Of a stretch of 64,000 bases of DNA, positions 44,533 through 52,705 are shown in pieces. Positions within the stretch are counted from its first letter, which is position 1. Every line of letters starts with the position of its first letter. This DNA is from Fistularia commersonii. Lineage: Eukaryota; Chordata; Actinopteri; Syngnathiformes; Fistulariidae. The notes beneath the pieces are model-generated. The model was given only the letters and a program-made list of their open reading frames with translations, ran no database searches and was not told the origin of the DNA. The DNA lies in contig JBBMNZ010000048.1 in the NCBI GenBank assembly GCA_037954325.1, positions 541,001-605,000 on the forward strand, given 5' to 3'. The translations under genes and the position numbers were made by a program.

Positions 44533-45897
44533 GGTTATGGGCCCAGGCAACGAACAAAAGGAGGAAGATGGCAACGTTTGGTTTTCGATGGAGACGAAAA
44601 CAACTACGAGCTTTGGGAAGTAAAGTTTCTGGGACACATGCGACTCGAAGGTTTGAAAGAGACAATACTTTCAACTGTTGAGCCCGACCCAGATAAAAAT
44701 GCAGAATGCTACGCTGAGCTTATCCAGTTCCTCGATGATAAAAGTCTATCATTGGTAATGAGGGAAGCCGCAGATGACGGTCGAAAAGCTTTGAAAATAT
44801 TACGGGATCATTACGCCAGCCAGGGTAAGCCCAGAATTATTTCCCTGTACAGCGAACTATGCTCACTCAAGAAGGAACCCGACGAAACAATAACAGATTA
44901 CATTATCAGAGCAGAAAAGGCAGTCACCGCTCTGAGAAACACAAAACAGGTGATAAGTGATGAGCTGATGATCGCTATGGTTATGAAAGGGCTTCCAGAA
45001 CCGTACAAGCCCTTCGTCATTCACGTAACTCAGAGCAGTGAAGAAATGACGTTTATTCAGTTCAAGAGTAAACTAAGAAGTTATGAAGAGACTGAAAAGT
45101 TTGACAGCAAAACCAAATCAGACAATGTAATGAAAGTGGACATGTCAACGGTGATCTGCTATGGATGTGGAAACCGTGGCCATATGGCAAAAGCTTGTCA
45201 CCAAAAATCAGGGCCAAAATGGTGCAGCTATCACAGAAGCACAACCCACACCGATGAGACATGCAGAAGAAAATCCAAGCCCAAAGAAGACTCGGTCAAA
45301 CAAAACACAGACATCCAAGACAAAGATAAGGAAGATGAGCAAACTTTTGTATTCAAGGTCAGTCAAAAAGTCCCTCCGGAAAATATCAGAAAAAATGGAC
45401 TGATGGTAGACTGTGGCGCTACATCACACATCATAACACAAGAAGACAAATTCATAAGATTTGATGAGTTTTTCAACCCAAACAAACATTACATGGAGCT
45501 AGCAGACGGGACCAGAAGAAACAAAGTGGCACTAAAAAGAGGTGATGCAGAAGTGTTACTCCAGGACATTGAAGGAAAACCTGTCCTGGTAACCTTAAGG
45601 GGAGCCTTATTCATCCCATCATATCCTCAGGACTTCATATCGGTGAAGGCAGCCACAGCTGATGGAGCCAGCGTGATATTCAAAGAAGGAGAGAACAGAC
45701 TCATAACCAAAGAAGGAAAAATTTTCAGCATTGAGGAATGTGACAGACTCTACTACATAAGAACGGTAAATTATCAACAACTTTATGATGATACAGTAAA
45801 TGACATGATGTCCAGAGATAGAGTAAACTTAACTTGTGATGTCAAAACATGGCATGAGATTATGGGACACTGCAATGTAAAAGATGTATTAAAATGA
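44497..45897 (+). CDS. Copia B gag-protease
   Basis: Gag-protease polyprotein. I chose ATG 44497 (MENEEAANLN); the frame is open from 44365 in the LTR. Order: Gag body (LWEVKFLGHMRLEGLKETIL), CCHC knuckle (CYGCGNRGHMAKAC), HRSTTHTDETC second Cys/His cluster, protease DCGAT, then the start of the integrase zinc domain (WHEIMGHCN). It stops at TGA 45895-45897. The downstream ORF continues in the same frame after six codons. The same TGA occurs in copia A, so it predates their duplication. Gag should form the particle; whether the TGA is read through or is a fixed defect is not decidable here. Confidence 0.85.
   Translation: MENEEAANLNATGYGPRQRTKGGRWQRLVFDGDENNYELWEVKFLGHMRLEGLKETILSTVEPDPDKNAECYAELIQFLDDKSLSLVMREAADDGRKALKILRDHYASQGKPRIISLYSELCSLKKEPDETITDYIIRAEKAVTALRNTKQVISDELMIAMVMKGLPEPYKPFVIHVTQSSEEMTFIQFKSKLRSYEETEKFDSKTKSDNVMKVDMSTVICYGCGNRGHMAKACHQKSGPKWCSYHRSTTHTDETCRRKSKPKEDSVKQNTDIQDKDKEDEQTFVFKVSQKVPPENIRKNGLMVDCGATSHIITQEDKFIRFDEFFNPNKHYMELADGTRRNKVALKRGDAEVLLQDIEGKPVLVTLRGALFIPSYPQDFISVKAATADGASVIFKEGENRLITKEGKIFSIEECDRLYYIRTVNYQQLYDDTVNDMMSRDRVNLTCDVKTWHEIMGHCNVKDVLK
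44533..44546 (+). promoter_or_regulatory. Copia B primer-binding site (initiator tRNA-Met half)
   Basis: GGTTATGGGCCCAG directly after the LTR, as in copia A and D. Confidence 0.8.
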
Positions 45898-45915
45898 CCA
45901 AACTTAGTCGAGGGT

Positions 45916-48510
45916 ATGAAGATTACAGGTCAGACCAAGGTAGACTGTAACGTAGACTGTAACGTATGCACGGAGGGAAAATTCACAAATAGCAGAAACA
46001 GGCAAGCTGATGCAAAAGCTGATGCACCCCTAAAAATGGTACACACTGACTTATCAGGCCCGATTGAACCAGCTGGTCAAGAAGGGCATAAGTATGTCAT
46101 TTCATTCACAGATGATTATTCAGGGGCAGTATTTGTATATTTTCTCAAATACAAGAGTGAAGCTACATTAGCAACAGAGAAGTTCCTTGCTGACAGCGCA
46201 GCGTATGGTCGTGTCAAATGTATCAGGTCAGACAACGGGACTGAATACACAGGAAATGCTTTTCAATCTCTTCTAAGGGAGAAAGGCATAAGACATGAAA
46301 CATCATCCCCATACTCTCCCCATCAAAATGGGACAGCAGAAAGACAATGGAGGACCCTTTTTGAAATGGCAAGGTGTATGCTAATAGCAAAAGGATTACC
46401 AAAGGTTTTGTGGCCTTATGCTGTCCAGACCGCTGCCCATATTCGAAATAGATGTTACAATGACAGACACAAAAATACCCCATACTTCATGTTAACAGGG
46501 AGAAAGCCAAATCTTTCAAAAATGTGGATATTCGGAACTGAGTGTTATGCATACAAACATGACACTAAGAAATTGGATCCCAGATGTGAAAGAGGAATAT
46601 TTGTGGGATACAGTAAGAAAAGCCCTTCATACCTGGTCTATAATCCACTTACAGAAAAAGTGTCAAAACAGAGACTGGTGAAATTGATCAAAAAGGGAAG
46701 AATTGAACAACAAACACAAACTGATGATTATGAGACAGAAATCCAGGGATATGAAGACACAGAATCTACAGATGAAACCAGTATAGATGTGTCACAAAGT
46801 GAAAATAAAACAGACAACCATATACAAAATGAGGATGAGAGTACTAACGCAGATGTGTCACATGACGAAGAAACAGCAGAAAATGTCCAAAATGAAAAAG
46901 AGACGAGGTCAGACATAAAACCCAGATATAATCAAACCAGTCGCTATCCTAGACGAAAAAGGGTCGTTCCAAGGTATTTAGAGGATTATCAGACAGACTA
47001 TATTAACAATGATAAAAATCATACAACTATTGATTACTGTTACAGGACTGTGTGCGGAGTCCCACAGAATTATAGTGAAGCACTGAAGTCACCACTGGCA
47101 CCCGGGTGGAATTGTGCCATGAGGGAAGAGATTGACTCGCTTAAACAGAATGACACATTTGAACTGACAACTTTACCTGAAGGGAGAAAAGTAATTGGAG
47201 GAAAATGGGTATTTGCCCTTAAAGAAAATGCTGAAGGAGGACAAATATTTAAGGCCAGATATGTAGCTAAGGGTTACAATCAAACAGAAGGCATAGACTA
47301 CTATGAAACTTTTGCACCGACAGCTAACATTACATCAGTGCGGGCACTAATGCAGATAGCTGTACAAAATAACCTCATTGTCCATCAAATGGATGTTAAG
47401 ACGGCATATTTACATGCTCCTATACATGAGGAGATTTTCTTGGAACAACCAGAAGGGTTTGAAATGATGTCAGAAACAGGAGAGAAACTAGTGTATAGAT
47501 TAAAGAAATCTCTTTATGGCCTGAAACAATCAGGAAGAAACTGGTATGAACTCCTTAATGACCATTTAGAACAGGACAACTTTGTGAGAAATCTCTCTGA
47601 CCACTGTGTGTACAGAAAACAGACGGAAAATGGTGACACAATCATTGTAATAATTTGGGTAGATGATTTAATTATTGCCGCAAGCAGCAATGATGCACTC
47701 AGCACATTTAAACAGAACATGAAATTCAAGTTCAACATGAAAGACCTGGGGAAACTATCATATTTTTTGGGCATACAATTTGAACAAAAGGGGGATGAAA
47801 TCAAAATGAACCAGACAAAGTACATCCTAAAAATGCTAGAGAGATTTGGAATGTCAGAATGTAAAGCAAGATCTACTCCAAGTGAGCAAAAATTAGAGGG
47901 CATCCCTGTAGCTGATGAAAATGAGCAAAGTGAACCTGTCGACCCCAAAGAATATCGTGAGATTGTAGGCAGTCTTATTTATGCCATGACTTGCACCAGA
48001 CCTGATATCAGCTGGATAGTGAGCAAACTATCACAGAATCTGGCAATGCCAAAAGTAGAAAACTTAGTAGCTGCAAAACATGTTCTGAGGTATTTGAAGG
48101 GGACAGCTGATTATGAACTAAGTTTCAAGACAAATAAGGAGGATTTGAACCTGATAGCTTACAGTGATTCAGACTGGGCATCATCTGTAGAAGACAGACG
48201 TAGCACTACAGGCTACTGTTTCAGTTTAACAAAACAAGGCCCAGCCATTGCATGGAAGTCAAGGAAACAGCCCACAGTGGCCCTGTCAACATGTGAGGCT
48301 GAATACATCGGCCGAGCCACCACCGCACAAGAAAACATGTACCTGTCTCAACTGTTAAACGGTATGGACAACAAAATGTACAGTTGCACAACAATCTACG
48401 GAGACAATCAGGGGGCCATCGCACTGAGTAAGAATCCTGTAAACAGACAAAGGTCAAAACACATTGATGTAAAATATCATTTCATTCGTGAAGCACTCAG
48501 TGAGGGCTAA
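45916..48510 (+). CDS. Copia B integrase-RT-RNase H
   Basis: 864 codons in the same frame as gag-protease. It has the integrase zinc end (CNVCTEGK, with a 12-bp tandem repeat that gives VDCNVDCNV), integrase catalytic residues in TDLSGP, RSDNGTEY and QNGTAERQ, an acidic linker, RT (KARYVAKGYNQ, HQMDVKTAYLHAPI, WVDDLIIAA) and RNase H (YSDSDWAS, STCEAEY, YGDNQGA). The frame ends at TAA after REALSEG, before the usual terminal motif YCPSEDMLADI, which can be read beyond the stop in the same frame. The TAA is also in A and C. The first Met is internal, so production would depend on reading through the upstream TGA. Confidence 0.85.
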   Translation: MKITGQTKVDCNVDCNVCTEGKFTNSRNRQADAKADAPLKMVHTDLSGPIEPAGQEGHKYVISFTDDYSGAVFVYFLKYKSEATLATEKFLADSAAYGRVKCIRSDNGTEYTGNAFQSLLREKGIRHETSSPYSPHQNGTAERQWRTLFEMARCMLIAKGLPKVLWPYAVQTAAHIRNRCYNDRHKNTPYFMLTGRKPNLSKMWIFGTECYAYKHDTKKLDPRCERGIFVGYSKKSPSYLVYNPLTEKVSKQRLVKLIKKGRIEQQTQTDDYETEIQGYEDTESTDETSIDVSQSENKTDNHIQNEDESTNADVSHDEETAENVQNEKETRSDIKPRYNQTSRYPRRKRVVPRYLEDYQTDYINNDKNHTTIDYCYRTVCGVPQNYSEALKSPLAPGWNCAMREEIDSLKQNDTFELTTLPEGRKVIGGKWVFALKENAEGGQIFKARYVAKGYNQTEGIDYYETFAPTANITSVRALMQIAVQNNLIVHQMDVKTAYLHAPIHEEIFLEQPEGFEMMSETGEKLVYRLKKSLYGLKQSGRNWYELLNDHLEQDNFVRNLSDHCVYRKQTENGDTIIVIIWVDDLIIAASSNDALSTFKQNMKFKFNMKDLGKLSYFLGIQFEQKGDEIKMNQTKYILKMLERFGMSECKARSTPSEQKLEGIPVADENEQSEPVDPKEYREIVGSLIYAMTCTRPDISWIVSKLSQNLAMPKVENLVAAKHVLRYLKGTADYELSFKTNKEDLNLIAYSDSDWASSVEDRRSTTGYCFSLTKQGPAIAWKSRKQPTVALSTCEAEYIGRATTAQENMYLSQLLNGMDNKMYSCTTIYGDNQGAIALSKNPVNRQRSKHIDVKYHFIREALSEG

Positions 48511-48651
48511 ATAAATCTTATCTATTGTCCATCAGAGGACATGTTGGCAGACATCTCGACAAAACTCATGACAAAGGTAAAAATAGAAAAATTCAAAAAG
48601 TGGTTCTTTGGAAATTAAAATGTCCAAAGTTTTTTTTTGGATGTTGAGATC

Positions 48652-48660
48652 AAGAGGGGG
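48652..48660 (+). promoter_or_regulatory. Copia B polypurine tract
   Basis: AAGAGGGGG directly before the 3' LTR. Confidence 0.8.
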
Positions 48661-49016
48661 TGTTGAGATAGGTGATCTCATTAGTTTTATTTGAGTTTAC
48701 ATTCTAGTATACATATGTTGTATTTGTATCTACTCTCAGGAAATGCATGGCACTTTATGACAAGGTTTGGGACTTGTTTTAGTTTTTCGCGACTGTTCAG
48801 CTAACTTGACGTTAACTTCTACGTCAGTGTTTTTTTTTTGGTATAGCGGTGCTGGCGGGAATTTTTCCCTCACTCTGTACTGTACATGTCCCATGGCTAA
48901 CCGATGTTGATTCCCGGAGCTGTGAAGAAGAAAATAAAAGACGATTCAAACAAGGCAAACTTGTGAATTCCTTCCGAAACATGGAAAACGAAGAAGCTGC
49001 GAACTTAAACGCAACA
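48661..49016 (+). repeat. Copia B 3' LTR
   Basis: 356 bp. It shares most of its differences from the 5' LTR with the A pair, as expected if the whole element was duplicated after insertion. Confidence 0.9.
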
Positions 49017-49072
49017 GTTTGGTTGTGGATGCGTTTCGGCTAATGCTATTAGCACAGCTATGATGAGTTAAG

Positions 49073-49104
<32 letters not shown>

Positions 49105-49370
49105 CTGTGTGTGTGTGTGTGTGTGCGTGTGTGTGAGTGTGAATTTGTTTAGGTGGGGGGGGGTCGCGGACAGGGAGTACCGGGGCCTCGAGCGGATGAG
49201 CTGAGAAGCGGAGGAGCGGAGGTAATGTTTCTCCTCTCAGAGGCGGGGAAGCTTGGGGGCAGAAGAACCCCTTAGACCGGCCAATGTGAGCCTTCTCCGG
49301 ACATAGATCACCCGGAGGTATGACTGGAGCTCCCGCACCTCTAGGCACACACATATGTGAATGAGTGGAT
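49017..49370 (+). repeat. R module, split by the provirus
   Basis: An R module with TG tract and poly-G run. It ends GAATGAGTGGAT, where the provirus LTR begins. The rest of the module resumes at 57083. Confidence 0.85.
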
Positions 49371-50191
49371 TGTCCGTTTTTGTGGCTCCTGCCACGGGAC
49401 CGGACTTTGTTGTCCCGGTGTGTTCAGATTATCATTCAGGGAAAAACGTCACAACGGCCAGGAACTAATCAAGCAAGAATGGTTTATTCAAAGTCAGGAA
49501 AATACACTTACGAGATATCCCGGGCCAGAATGAATGTCACCCCGCGAGGATCGTTCGGCTCCTCTAGACACCCGCTGAGACGCGTCCAGTCGAATGTGTA
49601 GATGAAGAAGTTCTGGCCCCGATCCAAAGGATCAGGCTCATTTTATACCTTTTGGCCAAAAGGGTCGGAGGGAGTCCTGACAATGGCTTCCCCGACCCCC
49701 CCCCGGTTTTACGCTCTCTAGGAGTGCGGCCATCTGGGGTGCGGGCATCGTAAACTGCGCTTCGATCAGAGCTGTTGGTCGGAGGAAGTTTTGATAAACT
49801 TCCTCCGACCCCTGGTTTACGCTCTCTTGGACTGTGAGCACCTGGGTTGTGTAAAACCGTGCTTTGATCGAAGTCGCGGTTCGGAAGAAGTCCTGATAAT
49901 GACTTCCTCCGACCCCTGGCTCTAGTCGATTATCCCCGGGGGGTGTCATTGGAACAGCAGGGTAGCGCATTCCTTCACCTTACACGATGGGGTCTCACAG
50001 TTACATTTTACAGTCTTTGCAATTGATAGCGAAATAATGATGTGAGGTTGGAGATTCTATAATTTGACGTAGGAGATTTTGCAAGTCCCTCTCTTGACGT
50101 GAGCGTCTCCACGTCACACAAGGACTACAAAAAATAAGTAAATACAACAAATGCGTGCAAACACAAGGTATTATAACGGAATATTCTGACA
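49371..50191 (-). repeat. Provirus 3' LTR (minus strand)
   Basis: 821 bp, identical by eye to 56262-57082, with TG...CA ends. In provirus orientation the TATA-like TATAAAA is at 49641-49647 and an AATAAA signal at 49483-49488. U3 holds about 2.4 copies of a ~105 bp direct repeat (about 49672-49924) and a 15-bp perfect inverted repeat (49777-49810). Flanked by GGAT (49367-49370) on the left and 57083-57086 on the right. Confidence 0.95.
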
Positions 50192-50221
50192 ATCCCTCTC
50201 TTGGTGTGACTTTGTCACACC
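50192..50221 (-). promoter_or_regulatory. Provirus polypurine tract and adjacent hairpin
   Basis: In provirus orientation AAGAGAGGGAT abuts the 3' LTR. Just upstream lies a perfect 8-bp stem, GGTGTGAC/GTCACACC with a 3-nt loop (50203-50221). Confidence 0.8.
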
Positions 50222-50415
50222 ACAACTTCTGAGAATGATCTAGCACAGTATGCCAGGGTGTAGACTTCATCATTCTAGTGTTCTTAATCGCGTGATTGTT
50301 TTAGCTTTGCGATCTTTCTGTATGTTTGGTCCTCTGTCAGGTGCCTTCTTCGTGTTGTGCGTCAGGATCGTGTTGCGGTGAGTTCAGAGGTGCACACGTG
50401 CCTCACCGACTTTTT
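50222..50415 (-). other. Provirus region between pol and PPT; no env
   Basis: Only about 195 bp separates the end of the integrase frame from the PPT hairpin. No envelope gene or splice-acceptor-linked ORF fits here. Confidence 0.8.
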
Positions 50416-51430
50416 CTAAAAGTGTTTTTCTTCAGACAGCCGGAGGTGTGTCTCCGACCGCCCCTTTCGACTCTTTATTCTTCGTCTTTGCTTTTGCTTG
50501 GAGGTCCAGTCTTCTGCTGGTAACGCGATGTTCCGAGGAGGGGGAACTGCCTTGGCGCAGTGGTTGAGGTGGAACCACGTCTTATGGCCCTCTACCTGTA
50601 GGCTGTGCGATGTCCGTTGTTGCACTCTGAGGGGGCCGTACCACCTTGGCGTCCACCAGCTGCTCTTGAACCTCTTCACATACACCCAGTCGAGAGCCTC
50701 GTCGTCTTGGTCCGGTTTTTCTTTGTCTGGTCCAGGCCTACGAGAAGACAGAAACGCTACAGAACCTGTTAGTGTGGCCCAGTATGCATCCAATAACACC
50801 GGAAGTGGTCCTGACATCGTTGGGACCCCACCCGCAGGATGTTCATACCTTCTTCCGGTATGAAGTTGATGCAGCGTGTACCCGCATCGATCATTCTGGG
50901 GTGTGTTTAGTGCAATGGGTAATGCTTCCAGCCATGTCAATTTGGCTTTAGAATCTGCTATTATTTTGCCAATTTCATTTTTAGAACTCCGTTGGCTTTT
51001 TCCTCCAGTCTCTAACTTTGGGGGTGGTACACTGAGCCATACTTGTGTCTGATACCAAAATGTGATTCTACCTGTTTCAAATGTTTTTCTGGCCTAGCAT
51101 ATTGCAGGATTGAGGTCATTTGGGTTGTCGTAAGGGATAGGCCTGCTGGGGAAAGTAGTCGTCCGAGGAATACCACTGATTGACAGTGTTTAGTTGTACG
51201 TCATTCAATGAACCACGTAGGCAGCGATTGAATATACTTGGAGAATTGGCCAAGCCCTGAGGGAGACGGGTGTATGTATACTTATTTTTGTAATGCGTAA
51301 AAGCGAGTTGGTATCGGCTGTTCTCATGCAGTGGGACACGGAAAAAGGCATTGGATAAATCGAGAACCGTGAACCATGTCTGGGCTGGCGTTATTGTGCC
51401 AAGAATAACCAGTGGATTGGGAACGGCTTC
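50416..51430 (-). pseudogene. Provirus pol remnant: RT middle and integrase C-terminus
   Basis: After a TGA at 51431-51433 the RT continues with WFTVLDLSNAFFRVPLHE (near 51380-51320) and RLPQGLANSPSIF (near 51265). It then jumps, near 51180-51200, over the YxDD region to a stretch resembling the RT connection (FLGRLLSPAGLSLT). A second jump near 51080-51090 skips RNase H and most of integrase to YGSVYHPQS, which is followed by a stop and a frameshift. The final open part (50940-50416) is the integrase C-terminal domain with a GPY/F-type motif (PRWYGPLRVQQ). No catalytic RT or integrase triad survives. Confidence 0.8.
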
Positions 51431-52705
51431 TCAAGCCGTCATACACTGGGCATCGACTTCTCTTAAGTCGTGTACCATTCGCCAGGTTCCATCGGGTTTT
51501 CTAACTGGCAGCAATGGGGTGTTCGATGCCGAATTTGAGGGAACCAACGCACCAGCTTCTATTAAACCGGCTGTGGTGTCACGGATTCCTTCTGCTGCGT
51601 CCGGTTTAAGTGGATACTGTGGCCTATAAATTATTTCTGGTTTAAATGCAAGCTTGACAGGGGGGGTGTTAATCAACCCTACATCAAAATTGCCCTTAGA
51701 CCATATATGGTCAGGGATCTGTGATAGCATGGCTTCTGCCGCGGGGTGATCAGTTTTCTCCCTGCCATGGTATCTTTCTAGATCCATGTCTTGTGGTGTG
51801 GAGTTATTAGTGGTGTCAGACATGATTCGATAATATTTTGTCGATGGAGAGTAGACAACGCTTGGCAACTGGGTGGGTACCCAGTCGGTTAGCAATGACG
51901 CTTGTTTTGTCATTGGTCCTAAATTTTTGGCCTCACCTTTGATGTTTTGTAAGAGCGAGCAGTGTGGCACAGCTGTGTCAGACATGCGATACCATTCCAT
52001 TTGTTTAGATGTCAGTTTAACAATTGCCGCTACTCCCGGCTCTCCCACGATGATGTCTCCCATATGCAACACGGACGGAATTTGGTCAGCAGCTGCAGCC
52101 CATCGCTCCGCATAGGTCTCGTCATCTTCCCTGGTGTAGTACATTGTGACATGCGGGGGGTCCGGCGTTGGGCCATATGTGCCCTTGTTCATAATCCATG
52201 ACTTCCAGCGATAAAAGGTAGTGAGTAGTCCTGATTGTCCAGCTGTCTCTGGAGTTAGCAGCATCCAGTGGATGTGTGCCGGTGTTACTTCTTCCTGCGT
52301 CTGGGAGCTGTCCGTCACCATGAGCAGCACATCTTCAGTCGGGACTGTCGATGCCACTGTAGTCCCATCTGGAAACATGACTCTGACACCGTCTGGTGTA
52401 CAGAAGATAGACGCACTCAATTTCTGCAGAAGGTCCCTGCCACAAAGTGGCTGAGGACATGCGTCAGTTATAAGAAAAGAGTGACGTAGAGTTTGTGTAG
52501 CACAAGATACCATAGCCGGGCGCGAGAGGGGCAGTCTTGATTTAGTCCCTGAGACCCCCACCACGGTCATGAAGGCAGACGATGGTTCTGGAGCCAGTGC
52601 AGTAGGTAAAGTTGAAACAGTTGCTCCTGTGTCCACCAACGCCTGCACTGTCTTGTTGTTCACCATGAGTTTGAGCCGTGGTTCTGCCGTGGGGGTGGGG
52701 CACCC
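51431..52705 (-). CDS. Provirus protease and start of RT (same frame as gag, after UAG)
   Basis: This frame starts directly after the gag UAG. The retroviral-type aspartic protease shows VQALVDTGATVSTLP with its catalytic Asp near 52633. A ~270-codon region of unknown character follows, with tryptophan-rich and WVPTQLPSVVYSPSTKYYR segments, then the N-terminal RT landmarks AGLIEAGALVP, LLPVRKPDGTWRMVHDLRE near 51500. It ends at a TGA. Expression as Gag-Pro would need UAG suppression, as gammaretroviruses and some fish retroviruses use. The first Met (52666) is probably not a real start. Confidence 0.8.
   Translation of the reverse strand, partial: GCPTPTAEPRLKLMVNNKTVQALVDTGATVSTLPTALAPEPSSAFMTVVGVSGTKSRLPLSRPAMVSCATQTLRHSFLITDACPQPLCGRDLLQKLSASIFCTPDGVRVMFPDGTTVASTVPTEDVLLMVTDSSQTQEEVTPAHIHWMLLTPETAGQSGLLTTFYRWKSWIMNKGTYGPTPDPPHVTMYYTREDDETYAERWAAAADQIPSVLHMGDIIVGEPGVAAIVKLTSKQMEWYRMSDTAVPHCSLLQNIKGEAKNLGPMTKQASLLTDWVPTQLPSVVYSPSTKYYRIMSDTTNNSTPQDMDLERYHGREKTDHPAAEAMLSQIPDHIWSKGNFDVGLINTPPVKLAFKPEIIYRPQYPLKPDAAEGIRDTTAGLIEAGALVPSNSASNTPLLPVRKPDGTWRMVHDLREVDAQCMTA

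Noticed and set aside
49638..49970. 110-codon minus frame in both provirus LTRs
   Set aside because: It lies in U3 across the direct repeats and has no recognisable domain. Two identical copies are expected because the LTRs are identical. A U3-coded accessory protein cannot be excluded but nothing supports it.
50222..50415. Possible env or accessory gene in the provirus
   Set aside because: Under 200 bp between the integrase end and the PPT, and no signal peptide or fusion-peptide-like segment.
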